Source of the DNA: Trissonchulus latispiculum
Lineage: Eukaryota > Nematoda > Enoplea > Enoplida > Ironidae
Length of the DNA stretch: 64,000 bases
Assembly: GCA_030248195.1 (NCBI GenBank)
Contig: JASAND010019943.1
Span: 31,490 to 95,489 of the forward strand
Direction: 5' to 3'
A program made the position numbers and the translations under genes. Of the stretch, positions 21,450 through 33,648 are shown one piece after another. The stretch's first letter is position 1. The number at the start of each line of letters is the position of its first letter. Under the pieces are notes generated by a model, which saw nothing but the letters and a program-made list of their open reading frames with translations, was not told where the DNA came from and did not search any database.

Positions 21450-24411
21450 CACAGAGTGAAAGAGCTTTAAAACCATGTGCATACCTCTTATCTACGTGGT
21501 TTCTATCAAAAGTTACAGGCGGTTGAATATATGACAAAGTTACATTTACCATTCCCATAGCGAATGGCAATGTAAAAACCAGTCGTTCGGAAATGAATTC
21601 AACGGGACTTTGCATGATGCTTTTGTGTTGGATTTGTTTATTATTTATGAAATACAATGTGCGACTTATTAAAAGCATAATATTTGCGCAAAACTGAAGT
21701 GATTAGTGCGAAATCTGTCATTTTGATTTTCTCATAAATGCTGCTACCAAACTCGCTCAAATTTTGCATGCACGTTTATTTGACGGGTACACAGGGGCAA
21801 TTTTTTAGTTCTTTAAATCGTATATTCCGTGGGATATTGACTTTCAAAGTCTTCGAATATTCATAAAATACTCAAAACTACATAAATCGGAAAACTGAAA
21901 AAATTGCCCCTGCGTTAGGTTTATTTTACGCATTTATGCCAAACTTGATCTAATTTCATTCAGCCGTTAATGAGTGACACCGTTTTGAAAATTTCAGCTT
22001 ATCCCTCTTGTGTAAGTTGCAAGCCAACCACCCTGGATTATTCAAATTCTATATATTGCTAGCATTTAACACCAGCTACCATTGCTGAACGTTTGTAGTA
22101 GATTAGTTTCCGATAATTGGGTTTAGTTTCTGATAATTAGGTCACTTTGATAATTATGTGCAATATCATATAATTAGCTTCGATTGCTGATGGTTAGCCA
22201 CAATCTCAAATAACTGTGCACAGAGTGAAAGAGCTTTAAAACCATGTGCATACCTCTTATCTACGTGGTTTCTATCAAAAGTTACAGGCGGTTGAATATA
22301 TGACAAAGTTACATTTACCATTCCCATAGCGAATGGCAATGTAAAAAACCAGTCGTTCGGAAATGAACTCAACGGGACTTTGCATGATGCTTTTTGTGTT
22401 GGATTTGTTTATTATTTATGAAATACAATGTGCGACTTATTAAAAGCATAATATTTGCGCAAAACTGAAGTGATTAGTGCGAAATCTGTCATTTTGATTT
22501 TCTCATAAATGCTGCTACCAAACTCGCTCAAATTTTGCATGCACGTTTATTTGACGGGTACACAGGGCAATTTTTAGTTCTTTAAATCGTATATTCCGTG
22601 GGATATTGACTTTCAAAGTCTTCGAATATTCATAAAATACTCAAAACTACATAAATCGGAAAACTGAAAAAATTGCCCCTGCGTTAGGTTTATTTACGCA
22701 TTTATGCCAAACTTGATCTAATTTCATTCAGCCGTTAATGAGTGACACCGTTTTGAAAATTTCAGCTTATCCCTCTTGTGTAAGTTGCAAGCCAAACCCT
22801 GGATTATTCAAATTCTATATATTGCTAGCATTTAACACCAGCTACCATTGCTGAACGTTTGTAGTAGATTAGTTTCTGATAATTGGGTTTAGTTTCTGAT
22901 AATTAGGGTCACTTTCGGATAATTATGTGCAATATCATATAATTAGCTTCGATTGCTGATGGTTAGCCACAATCTCAAATAACTGTGCACAGAGTGAAAG
23001 AGCTTTAAAACCATGTGCATACCTCTTATCTACGTGGTTTCTATCAAAAGTTACAGGCGGTTGAATATATGACAAAGTTACATTTACCATTCCCATAGCG
23101 AATGGCAATGTAAAAACCAGTCGTTCGGAAATGAACTCAACGGGACTTTGCATGATGCTTTTGTGTTGGATTTGTTTATTATTTATGAAATACAATGTGC
23201 GACTTATTAAAAGCATAATATTTGCGCAAAACTGAAGTGATTAGTGCGAAATCTGTCATTTTGATTTTCTCATAAATGCTGCTACCAAACTCGCTCAAAT
23301 TTTGCATGCACGTTTATTTGACGGGTACACAGGGGCAATTTTTTAGTTCTTTAAATCGTATATTCCGTGGGATATTGACTTTCAAAGTCTTCGAATATTC
23401 ATAAAACACTCAAAACTACATAAATCGGAAAACTGAAAAAATTGCCCCTGCGTTAGGTTTATTTACGCATTTATGCCAAACTTGATCTAATTTCATTCAG
23501 CCGTTAATGAGTGACACCGTTTTGAAAATTTCAGCTTATCCCTCTTGTGTAAGTTGCAAGCCAAACCCTGGATTATTCAAATTCTATATATTGCTAGCAT
23601 TTAACACCAGCTACCATTGCTGAACGTTTGTAGTAGATTAGTTTCTGATAATTGGGTTTAGTTTCTGATAATTAGGGTCACTTTCGGATAATTATGTGCA
23701 ATATCATATAATTAGCTTCGATTGCTGATGGTTAGCCACAATCTCAAATAACTGTGCACAGAGTGAAAGAGCTTTAAAACCATGTGCATACCTCTTATCT
23801 ACGTGGTTTCTATCAAAAGTTACAGGCGGTTGAATATATGACAAAGTTACATTTACCATTCCCATAGCGAATGGCAATGTAAAAACCAGTCGTTCGGAAA
23901 TGAACTCAACGGGACTTTGCATGATGCTTTTGTGTTGGATTTGTTTATTATTTATGAAATACAATGTGCGACTTATTAAAAGCATAATATTTGCGCAAAA
24001 CTGAAGTGATTAGTGCGAAATCTGTCATTTTGATTTTCTCATAAATGCTGCTACCAAACTCGCTCAAATTTTGCATGCACGTTTATTTGACGGGTACACA
24101 GGGGCAATTTTTTAGTTCTTTAAATCGTATATTCCGTGGGATATTGACTTTCAAAGTCTTCGAATATTCATAAAATACTCAAAACTACATAAATCGGAAA
24201 ACTGAAAAAATTGCCCCTGCGTTAGGTTTATTTACGCATTTATGCCAAACTTGATCTAATTTCATTCAGCCGTTAATGAGTGACACCGTTTTGAAAATTT
24301 CAGCTTATCCCTCTTGTGTAAGTTGCAAGCCAAACCCTGGATTATTCAAATTCTATATATTGCTAGCATTTAACACCAGCTACCATTGCTGAACGTTTGT
24401 AGTAGATTCGT
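21450..24411. repeat. Tandem array of about four 769-bp units
   Basis: The marker CAGAGTGAAAGAGC starts at 21450, 22221, 22990 and 23759, giving spacings of 771, 769 and 769. The units are nearly identical, and the last runs into the family A terminus. Each unit holds a minus-strand 93-codon frame, intact in three units and shortened in the second by an extra T. Confidence 0.85.
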
Positions 24412-24462
24412 TGAAAAATAAACTCAGGAGAACCGTTTCCGGTAATGCAAGCGCCCCCTTAA

Positions 24463-26700
24463 ACCTGGTAATCTTCTGGTAAATAATTTTTGAACTTTCT
24501 CAATAAGGCCAATATCTTTTAATAGATAAGAGGACCAAACTTCTGATACATGTTCCAGTTTAGGTCGAACAAAAGTTTTGTAGACTTTTAATAAAAAATT
24601 AATTTCACGAGTATGGAAGGATGCGTATACTGGGTTTACCAATTTGGATCCTGTTTTTGCTATATTACAACAATGAGCAGAGAACATCATACTATTACTG
24701 ACAGTAACACCAAGGTCACAAAAAGTTGTGACCGCTTTCAGTACATTGTTCCCTATATGATAATCATTGACCACATTTCCATACTCCAAATGCATAATAA
24801 AACACTTTCCAACAGCGAGAACTAGCTGTCTAAGTTCAGTCCATGTACTAACAGCATTCAAGTCTTGTTGTAGCAGCCATTTTCCAATTACAGGGTCAGA
24901 GTAGACAATATAGATCTTAGCATCATCTGCATATAATTTAATATATGCACTTCTAAAATAGAAACAAAGATCATTGATGTACAATAGAAACAAGATAGGT
25001 CCTAATATACTTCCTTGAGACACACCAGACGAGCAGGCACTGTTTCTGATTTTGAACTACTAATAAACACAAACTGCTGTCTGTCTTTAAGATAATCACA
25101 ACACCAATTTAGAAGCTTTCCTGTTATATATTCCGAGACTTTGCAAAACATCCAACAGTTTCAGATGAGGCACACTGTCAAAGGCTTTGGCTGTATCAAG
25201 ATACACGACGTCAACGAATTGTCGTCGTTGTAATGCTCGTATCCATGCATCGTACGTCTCAAGTAACTGAGAAACTGTTGATCGTTTTTACGGAATCTAA
25301 ATTGGTTAACATCCAATATATTACAGTCATCTAAAAATTCACACAGATATTCTGCAATAATTCCATCACTTTGCTACAACCACACAGCAAACTAATAGGT
25401 CTATAATTTTTGAAACATGTTTTTAATCCTTTTTTATGAACGGGCACTATCTTTGCTAGTTTCCACTCAGTTGGAATCGATGACTTTTGAAAAATTGCAG
25501 TAACAGTAAAAAGAATTGATAGAGGCTTGGAAATAGCATCAGACAATTTGCTTAAGACAAACTGAGATATTTCATCAGGCCCCGAACTGTGCTTAGCAGA
25601 ATGGATTTCAAATGTTCAAGGACTTTATTTTCGGTAAATACAATAGTATCAAGATTGTCGTTAAGTTGAGGACGTGACAATTCTAAAGGTACTCCGTTAT
25701 CCAGTGTAAATACTGAAGCAAAATATTCGTTGAACTTCTCAGCTTTCAATTTATCATCTGTAATAAAATTATCATTGTTAATCATAACAGGAATTGGTGA
25801 ATTTGTTTTAAACTTCGACTTCACATAACGCCAAAATCTGGGTTCGCTAGCTGATTCTCAAATTTTCTTTTCTTTAGTACGCCCCTCCGATCGTTTTGCA
25901 CAACAAGCAATTTTGGCAGCATTTTTCCAATTGTTTTTGTTGCGTAAAGTAGGATTTGAACAAAATATTTTATGCAAGTTTAACTGTTTAACATGCAGTT
26001 TTCTAGTTCTGGACGACCAAACAAATCTTCTGTTTCTGACTTCATTAGATGGGGCAAATTTCTCAATACATTTCCATAATATATACATCCTTAAACATTA
26101 ACCATAATTGATCAACAGAATGTTCCACACTAAGTAATTGATCCCAATCCAATCAATTTAAATAATGATTCATTAATTCCCAGTTTGCTTTACGAAAGTC
26201 GTAGTAACCATTGACTGATGAATTGTTTGCATTTAAGAAATTAGTATTAAACGGACCAAGTACACCGTTAACAGAAAAATGATCAGTGGCAAGAAAAGGC
26301 GGACAACAACTGACATTCTGCAAAAAATCAGTGTCTGACGTATATAAACATTAAGCCAAGCAAGTCCATTGTGGGTAGGTTCGCATACACATTGGGTAAA
26401 CCCATGCTCAATCATGGTTCTACAAAAAATATATTCAGGGGATGCTAACGGGGGCACAATATTCCAATCAATTTGAGGATAATTAAAATCACCAGCAACC
26501 AATTTTAATCCTGTGACATTCATATGTTGGCGAATTTTGTCGACCAAAAATATTATAGACTGAGCTTTGTTTTTGGAAGGAGAACGATAGATCAAGGCTA
26601 TTCTTACAGAAATATTGTAGTCAATCGGGAAAAAACGCCATTCTTTCAAACTTTTGGACATTCAGAACTCATTTTTTGGAATTATGGAAAAATTCTTGTA
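24463..26700 (-). pseudogene. LINE-3 endonuclease, linker and reverse transcriptase remnants
   Basis: Read from 26661 downward it shows the endonuclease C-terminal half (YRSPS, then VAGDFNYPQIDWN) and the linker (RNRRFVWSSRTRKL; FNEYFASVFT). Next come the reverse-transcriptase entry (WKLAKIVPVHKKG, NYRPISLLCG), the catalytic region (GSILGPILFLLYINDL, LYADDAKIY), and the thumb region (YKTFVRPKLEHVSEVW). Frames change at least four times. The YADD aspartates are retained. Confidence 0.85.
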
Positions 26701-26763
26701 GTTTGAAGAATGGCAACCCCTACGGAATTTTCATGTATTAATGACTCCTCTGGACTGTAGCAA

Positions 26764-27781
26764 TAGAGAGTACTTTGTGATTTATTTCCTGGGAAAAAAG
26801 CCAAAATCGGGAAAAAACCCAGTCATCGGGAAAAAAGCCACTTTGGTCGAAGCATATCGTGAAGGCGTAGACCAATTCTGAATGTTCCAACGTGTTCAGC
26901 GTCGCTTATTTACCCTAGATTTGTTGTTTACCGAGGCAAATTGCCTTCGTAAAGCATTAAATAGAACTTTTTAGTTTGCAGCATTAACTGGCTAGGTTTC
27001 ATCAAATATAACGTAAACATACAAATTTTTTAAAAACTTGCTAAAACGAAGGCTAACCACAACATAGTTTTTCCCAGTGAATTCTTAACGCTCTTTTTGG
27101 CCAAATGTGCCAGTTTCAGGATGAAATGTGGAGTGTAGCGATCAAAACGACTGACGTGACATATTAGTCCAAAAGTTGCTCATTTCAGGGACTGTCCACC
27201 TAAAAACGGTATTGCTTCGTAAAACTTGAATTGCTGATTATTTTCAAAATAGTTATCATGCCAGAAATAAAGAAAAACTGCTCACTATGGGTCTCGCAAG
27301 CGACTGGCTTTCGACTGGTTTGGGCCTACATCGAAAAATACCAACAGTTTTGAAAAATTTCATAAAAAATTGAATTTTGAAAATTTTGTGTTTAACACGT
27401 AAACATATTCAAATTTTGGAAGTTTTTGAAATTTGCTTAATTTTTGCATTTTAAGCATCCTATCACATAGAAAATGTGTTTTTATTGCATTTACATGAAG
27501 CAAAACCCGACCTATTTTAGTGAAAAATTCGCTTTTTTGACGAAATTGAAAAATTTGGCTTGAAATGGCACCATTCCAGATTTTGGCCACCTGGACCACA
27601 CATAATGGAAAGGAAAATGGAAAGAGTCTAGGTAAAACCTATACTAATTTAGTTAATAGACTCGTATGTGTTTATAAGCACACGTATGTGTTTATTTAAG
27701 GGTTCCTGCTAATGGTTACAAAAATATTCAATTTTGAAAAATGGGTTTTTCCCCGCCGATGGGTTTTCCCCGCCAACTCTA
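26764..27781. mobile_element. Probable TA-target element of the GGGGAAAAAACC family
   Basis: Modules GGGAAAAAAGCC and GGGAAAAAACCC lie at the left end (26788-26845). The inverted modules TGGGTTTTTCCCCGCC and TGGGTTTTCCCCGCC lie at the right (27742-27775). The outer motifs TAGAG and CTCTA suggest these limits. No empty site was found, so the boundaries are approximate. Confidence 0.4.
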
Positions 27782-28715
27782 GGTCACCTCCAGGTCGCAC
27801 CGAAGGGGTTAGAGCAGTGTAGCATATATCACCATGAAGCGCAACAGATGCCCTACACATACATACAGTCCGCTTTGGTCTAGGTCTTTCTAGTAGTTCA
27901 GGGTGGCCAGAAAAAAGTTTGTCAAATTTCGGCACATGGAGGGTCCAAAATTTTCGAAAATTTCAAAGTTCCCAAAAATTTGCAGGGAAGCAGCGGGAGC
28001 GACAATAATGCAGCCTTTAGGGTTATTTTGGATCCTCTTCAAGATAGGCTATTAAAATCCTATATAGCTCATATCATTTACTTTCCCCGCATATTAAAAT
28101 GGGTTTTTCCCGCTTGACTATAAACGGTGGCCAGTCTCCAAGTCAGATTCAATAAGAAATTGATTTAACAGCTAAATGCAATAAATACAAATGCAAATAC
28201 GATTATATATTGTATATATAAATATAAATAAAGAGTAATAGTAAGTATAGTACCAAAAATTGCATATAAATAGCAATTAAGGACATTTTGCAAGGTTTTC
28301 AAAAGCGTAGTAAATTTGTGGTAAATTTGAGATAAAAAGCTGTAACTACATGGTAAATTCGGGATAAAATATTGCTATCTGTTCGTACTACATTTTACTA
28401 CGTTTTTTCGTTGAGTACTCCCACAGTAGTAACGTGGTGAAAAGATCGTAAACAGAAAGTAAAAACATAGAATAACAGTAGTACACAAAATAAACTGTGA
28501 AAACGGGATTTTATGTCGTAAATTCGTGGTACATTTCCTAAATTTATGGAAAAACCATGGAGCTATTGTGGTATTGTAAAAGTAAAAGTATTGTACATTG
28601 CGCAGGAAAAAATGTGGTAAAAATGAAGTAAACACTCCAGCACAAGTTACCATAAATTTACCACAAATTTAGCATTTATTTTACCATAATTTTTCAATAG
28701 AAATTTCTCCCTGTG
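27782..28715. other. Unassigned AT-rich stretch with a weak inverted repeat
   Basis: AAATTTGTGGTAAATTT (about 28313) and its inverted form near 28650 may bound a small hairpin element of about 370 bp. A lone GGGTTTTTCCCG module lies near 28100. There is no gene. Confidence 0.35.
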
Positions 28716-29208
28716 ACCATAGGTAGGTGTATCGGAGATTTGGGGTGGGGGGGGGCTCCCCCAACGTTTTTTGGGGAGGCCCTCTGGAGACCCCCCCAAC
28801 CCCCGAAGACCACAAAAAACATTTTTCTATTTTTATGCCAAAAATCGCATTTTCAGCCGTTTCCAATGCCAATGAACATTCAACTATGAAGTAATTTTGA
28901 GTTTTGACATTAGACATTGTTTTTAAAAACTCGAAAACTTGATTGGCAACATGTTTCCAAGTTCAAAATAAGGTCAATAATGAGTCAGAAAGCCCTTAAT
29001 ACAGTTAAAAACGTGTATTTCTCGCAATGAGAAACACTTTAATCCAGAAATTTGGACATTTTTGAAAGATTTTGCAAAATTTACGCTAAAAATACCCAAA
29101 TTTTGGCCGTTTTGCGCGCGGTCCCCCTCCTCCAAAAATTTCTGGGGCGAGGGGTTGAGAAAATGCGGGGGGGGGGCAACCCCCCCCCCCCAACCGCCTT
29201 ACACCTAT
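28716..29208. mobile_element. CATAGGTGTA / G-run element, inverted relative of 12540-13090
   Basis: It is bounded by CATAGGTAGGTGTA (28719) and TTACACCTATG (to 29208). The interior contains AAAATCGCATTTTCAGCCG and ACTCGAAAACTTGATTG, shared inverted with 12930-13060 and 16660-16770. No clean target duplication is seen. Confidence 0.5.
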
Positions 29209-30090
29209 GCCCATAACCCCCCCCCCCAAGCACATGTGCACAATGTATTCTTGACTGTATTGCTCTTTTCTGCAGTGAAATCTTTCAAACTATTTACCTC
29301 GGCTAAATATCGCCAAGATTTCGCGATATATTGCGAAAAGGTCCTATTTGTTATGAATGTACTGTAGCCGGGCACCCACCTTTGAGATTTGGGCCCCTCC
29401 CTTTCAAGTTGAAGGCCCCCATTCAAAGTTTGGGTTCACTGTAAGCCAATATTGCTTTTCCAGATATTACACAATATCCAGCAAATGGGATTATAAAGTT
29501 GGCGATACAAGTAGTGAAGATAAATATGTATTGTTGATAAAGATGAATATGTAGATAAATATGTATTTAATAGTGTTATGACTGTATAAGTTTACATAGA
29601 ATGCTGGCAATGGAAGCCGTGGGAACTCTTAACCTCTCAACTTTAAGCACTCATAACTTGCTAACGACGTAACGTATTGAGTTCTATTAGTATGTTCTGA
29701 ATCAGAAAAGTCTCCTCTATTTTTTAAGCACTTTTCGCGCGGCGATGGGGCCGTCACGCGTGGCCGTCCGCGCACGCTTGCGGTGTGGTTCTCGTTTGGC
29801 TCATTTGACAAAATTCCTTTCGCCAGCACAGTTTTAAACGGCGCAAACTGAAGAATTTTATCTGAATGTTACATATTGCCAAAGACTAGGCAGGCAAAAT
29901 TGGTTTCATTTATCTCAACAGCCTTAGGACGTTGAATTGGGTTCAGTAGTTCTAAAATCAGGAATCAGAAGTTAGAACTATCTCTGTACACGTTCGAAGA
30001 ATGTTTAAGATCTCAGGGTTTGTATACATTCAAAATTCTGGCGTTATCTTGACCTCTTTTGAGCGGGGGCCCCTCCCTTTAATACAAAAT
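29209..30090. other. Unassigned sequence
   Basis: The first 60 bp parallel 12640-12690 inverted (dispersed repeat). Otherwise I see no gene, RNA or bounded element. Short open frames here look random. Confidence 0.35.
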
Positions 30091-30660
30091 CCTGGGTCGC
30101 CACTGTGGGTGGGGTCTGGAATTTGGCCATTTGGGGTGGGGGCTGCCTTCAAAATTCCGAGGGTGGGTAGGGACTTTTCCATTTGGGGGAAGGGGTTCAC
30201 CACCCTACCCCCAAGGTACACTTGTTTTTCGCTAATGTTTTGAAAAAATTTCTAATTTTTGGCTAAAAATTTTCAAAAATTTAGAAGGGGGCTGAAAACT
30301 CTTAGGGGGGAGGGTCGGCCGAAGGCCAATGTGGGGGGCGGGGTAGCAAAAATTTTTTAGGGGGAGGGTCGGCGCCCCTCCATTTGGGGGGAAGGGTCCC
30401 CCCACCTCCCCCCCCCCAACACACCTATGGGTACCCCCAGAATTCGGACCTCAGGAATTTCGAAAAATTGCCAAATAATGCAAACTTTTCGGTAATTTCA
30501 CTGTTTTCTTCAACATATATAAGGCCTGTTTTAATGTTTTAGGCGTCTTTGCACCGTTTTAAAGCAATTTTTAAGTCAAAATTTCAGAAAAGTTTTTCAA
30601 AAAATGACCATTTTTCGGCCAAATTTGGCTAACATTTTTGGTCCAAAAATCGCTGGAGGG
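30091..30660. repeat. G-run repeat paralogous to 13715-14100
   Basis: It parallels 13715 onward in the same orientation, through GGGTCTGGAATTTGGCC and the later GCACCGTTTTAAA region. ACACCTATGGG lies near 30420. Non-coding. Confidence 0.55.
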
Positions 30661-30979
30661 TCTCCTATTGACTGAGAAGGTGCCCCCAAGGGTAAATACA
30701 GGTCGCTGATGTCAGGACTCGAATTGAGAGATCGATCCGATCAGTAAAATCGATCGATCAGAAACCATCAAAAAAATTTTGTCATCAATTTTCTCGAAAA
30801 CTCGCCCCTAGGGCAATCCAGGGGTGCTGATTCCGAATCTGCTGTCGAAATTTCGAAAAAACTACCAGGTGCATAAGGACAAAGTGTCCCTTCAGTGCAC
30901 CTAAAATTATGTTTACGATAAGATGCGGTCATTTAAGTGACTTACGCTTTAAAAGGTTAGTCAGATCGATATCTCTTAA

Positions 30980-31961
30980 GGTGGTGATTCATTTTGGAGA
31001 CATCAACTTTGAACCACTATTATTCATTCATTATTGGGAGTTAAGAAGTCATCTTTATATCAAAATGCAGCTTAACATTTTCTCTTTTCAATGAGTACAA
31101 TGAATCTAAGTTTGGCTTTCCAAAATGTTTTTCCTGTATTTTAGAAGAAGTATAATTTTTCAGATTTTTTGCAGGCTGAAGTAAATTTTTTCGCAGGACA
31201 TCGGTTGGAGCATTCGATACCTCTATCAAATAGCTGGGGACCCTTTTTTAGTTATTGTGATATCGCTCTTCGTTATGGAGAAATAAACTAAAATGTCTGC
31301 GCAACCTGGATTTTGCATACTTTTCACTACTTTGGCAAGCCACTACTTCAGTTAGAAAACAGCTATCGGGGCAACTAAAAAAGGGTCCCGGGGTATTTTT
31401 GTGTAGAACATATCTGCTAAGTGGCAACTTTCTAGCTTTCATACTAAATTCTGCACAATCGCTGGAAAAAATTTGGTCGTGTTTTTGCAAAAACTACATT
31501 TTTTGTGATAGCAGCCTAAGGGATAAAAATTGTATGATGGTCATGCCTCCGATAATCGGCCTCTGTGAGACCTTTAAATCGACACCCTTAGTTAAATTTT
31601 ACGGCTTTCGTAGCTCAAGAAGTAGTGGATTATTTGATTTCTGCAGAAAGGACAAGTTTCCGATGCCAAAATAAGAAAATTGGCTATATCTCACGATAGG
31701 GAAAAGCTAGAAAGTTGCTTCCAAAAGCAAAATTGTAGAGTTTAACGAGTTCTTTCGAATGGATATAGTCATAGCCATGCAGCTGCTGCCAAAGTTTCAG
31801 AAAATGGGAAAAACCGCCCTGAACGCAAATGTTGAATTTTTGAAGCGCGATTGCGCAGTGGGTGTTAGAACGCTAAAACAACTTATTTTGGAAAGTTTCG
31901 TTGAATTTCATCCTGGTTTACGCCGTCAATCAACAATATGTGCCCAAAAGGAATCACCACC
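30980..31961. mobile_element. TTAA-flanked element, family B copy 1
   Basis: It starts GGTGGTGATTCATTTTGG and ends CCAAAAGGAATCACCACC, between TTAA at 30976-30979 and 31962-31965. The second TTAA is shared with the next element. It is about 980 bp, non-coding, and matches 38896-39876 in inverted orientation. Confidence 0.8.
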
Positions 31962-31965
31962 TTAA

Positions 31966-33644
31966 GGAGGCGCTTGCATTATCGGGATTATTGATGTAAA
32001 ATTTGGACAGATTGTTAAACTTTGAAGAAATCTGAAGTGAGTCTAGTTTGGTTTCCGGGCAATGTCGTGATGAAATTTCAGCAACTGAGACTGAGAGCAC
32101 GAGATTCGGTACCTACCCTTATGGCTTAGAAAATCGAAATTTTACTAATGCACCGAATAATAATTTCGAATGCGGCAGGTGAAACAGCATAAAAGAGCTT
32201 TACAACGACGTGCATATCTCTTCTGTACGTGGTTTCTATCAAAAGTTACAAGCGGTTGAATATATGGCAAAATTTCGTTGACCATTCCCATTGCGAATGG
32301 CAAAGGAAAAACGAATCGTTCGAAAATGAATTCCACAGGGTTTTTATCGATGCGTTTGTGTTGGATTTGTTTATAATTTTATGAAATACACTAGGAAACT
32401 TATTAAAAGCATAATGTATGCGTAAAATAGAAGCGACTAGTGCAAAAATTTTCAAATTTATTTTCTCATAAATGCTTCAACCAAGCTTGCTCAAGTTTTG
32501 CATGTACGTTATAGATGAGGTGCGCAGGGGCAATTTTTTAGTTTTTGTTTAAAACCTATATTCCGTGAAATATTGATTTTCAAAGTTTTTGAGCATGAAT
32601 AACTTTCTCAAAATTGCATAAATCGAGAAACTGAAAAAATTGTCCCTGCATTAGGTTTATTTATACCAAGAGTTCATAATTCTATTATATATTAGAAGAA
32701 GAGTAAGCCACTAGAGGGCTCCTCTTCTTGGCATTGCGTAGCGGTGCTCCGACCACAATACGCGAATGTTCCCCGTTTGGGGGGGGTCGCCAAATCATAC
32801 CCCCTCCCCGTTTGGTGGGGGGGGGGGTAGGCAACAGCCAATCAGACTGCAGAAACCCCCTCCCCGTTTGGTGGGGGGGTAGGCAGGCTGATTCTGGCTT
32901 TTGAAAAAGGGTCCCCGTTCGGGGGGAGGGGGTAGCCAAAAAGAGGTCCCAGTTTGGTGGGGGGTAGCCAACAGCCAATCAGATTGCAGAAACCCCCCCT
33001 CCGTTTGGTGGGGGGGGTAAAGCAGAGGATTACGGTAGTTTTTGTTCTATTCGAAAATGGGTCCCCGTTTGGTGGGGGGGGGCTGGCAAAAGGGGTCCCC
33101 GTTTGGGGGGGTCGCCAACATCCAATCAGAATGAGCCAAACTCAGCCTGCTGTAGCGACCCCCCCCCAGAAGGGGACCTCTTCCAGCGACCCCCCCCCTC
33201 AAACGGGGACCCCTTTTGCATAGCCCCCCCCACCAAACGGGGACCACTTTCGTCTACCCCCCCACCAAACGGAGGGGGGTATGCTTGTCGACCCCCCCCC
33301 CCCAAACGGGGGAACATTCGCGTATTCTGGTCGGAGCACCGTTACGCAATGCCAAGAAGAGGAGCCCTCTAGTGGCTTACTCTTCTTCTATAATATAAGG
33401 GAGATTATTATGGACTCGTGTTTATACACTTGTGCAAAATTTGAGCTAATTTCATTGAGCCGTTAATGAATGGCACTGTTTTGAAAATTTAAACTTGTCC
33501 CTATTTTGTAGGTCGCAAGACAAGCACTGGATTCTTCATATTCTAATCGCGAGTATTTGACAGCAGCTACCACTGCTGAAAGTTTGAAACGGATTGGTTG
33601 ACAAATGACTCAGGAAAACCGTTCCCGGTAATGCAAGCGCCCCC
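31966..33644. mobile_element. TTAA-flanked element, family A copy 3
   Basis: It starts GGAGGCGCTTGCATTATCGG and ends GGTAATGCAAGCGCCCCC before TTAA (33645-33648). It has one copy of the unit that is tandem in copy 2, including the minus-strand frame with GMVNEILPYIQPLVTFDRNH (32145-32336). A 754-bp hairpin element interrupts it at 32667-33420. Confidence 0.8.
32667..33420. mobile_element. Hairpin MITE, copy 1, with 7-bp duplication and C/G-run modules
   Basis: The ends are CAAGAGTTCATAAT and CACGAGTCCATAAT (inverted), with duplication TTTATAC at 32660-32666 and 33421-33427. The empty site is present at about 19485. Long inverted arms (from AAGAAGAGTAAGCC to GAACATTCGCG-like sequence) enclose about a dozen modules of CCCCGTTTGG plus G runs, facing inward from both sides. 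Non-coding. Confidence 0.85.
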
Positions 33645-33648
33645 TTAA

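Larger units (their letters stand above)
20233..24458. mobile_element. Family A copy 2, expanded by tandem duplication
   Basis: It starts GGTAGCGCTTGCATAATCGG after TTAA and ends GCAAGCGCCCCC before TTAA (24459-24462). Its interior holds an inserted family C element (20417-21428) and then about four tandem 769-bp units. Other family A copies have one unit and are 1.0-1.3 kb without nested inserts. Confidence 0.75.
18296..26700 (-). mobile_element. LINE-3: minus-strand LINE split by a 6-kb block of TTAA elements
   Basis: The coding pieces at 24463-26700 (endonuclease to end of reverse transcriptase) and at about 18300-18436 (C-terminus) join into one frame when 18441-24462 is removed, leaving one TTAA. 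The restored frame reads RRLPGL|KNLSYPQRLEKL, followed by the YKIVHSLVDLDFDDYF region. One in-frame stop and several frameshifts show it is dead. Its 5' end is truncated within the endonuclease near 26700. Confidence 0.8.

Noticed and set aside
21450..24411. Possible CRISPR or satellite-like array
   Set aside because: The units are 769 bp and continuous, without repeat-spacer alternation; this is a tandem duplication inside a transposon in a eukaryote.
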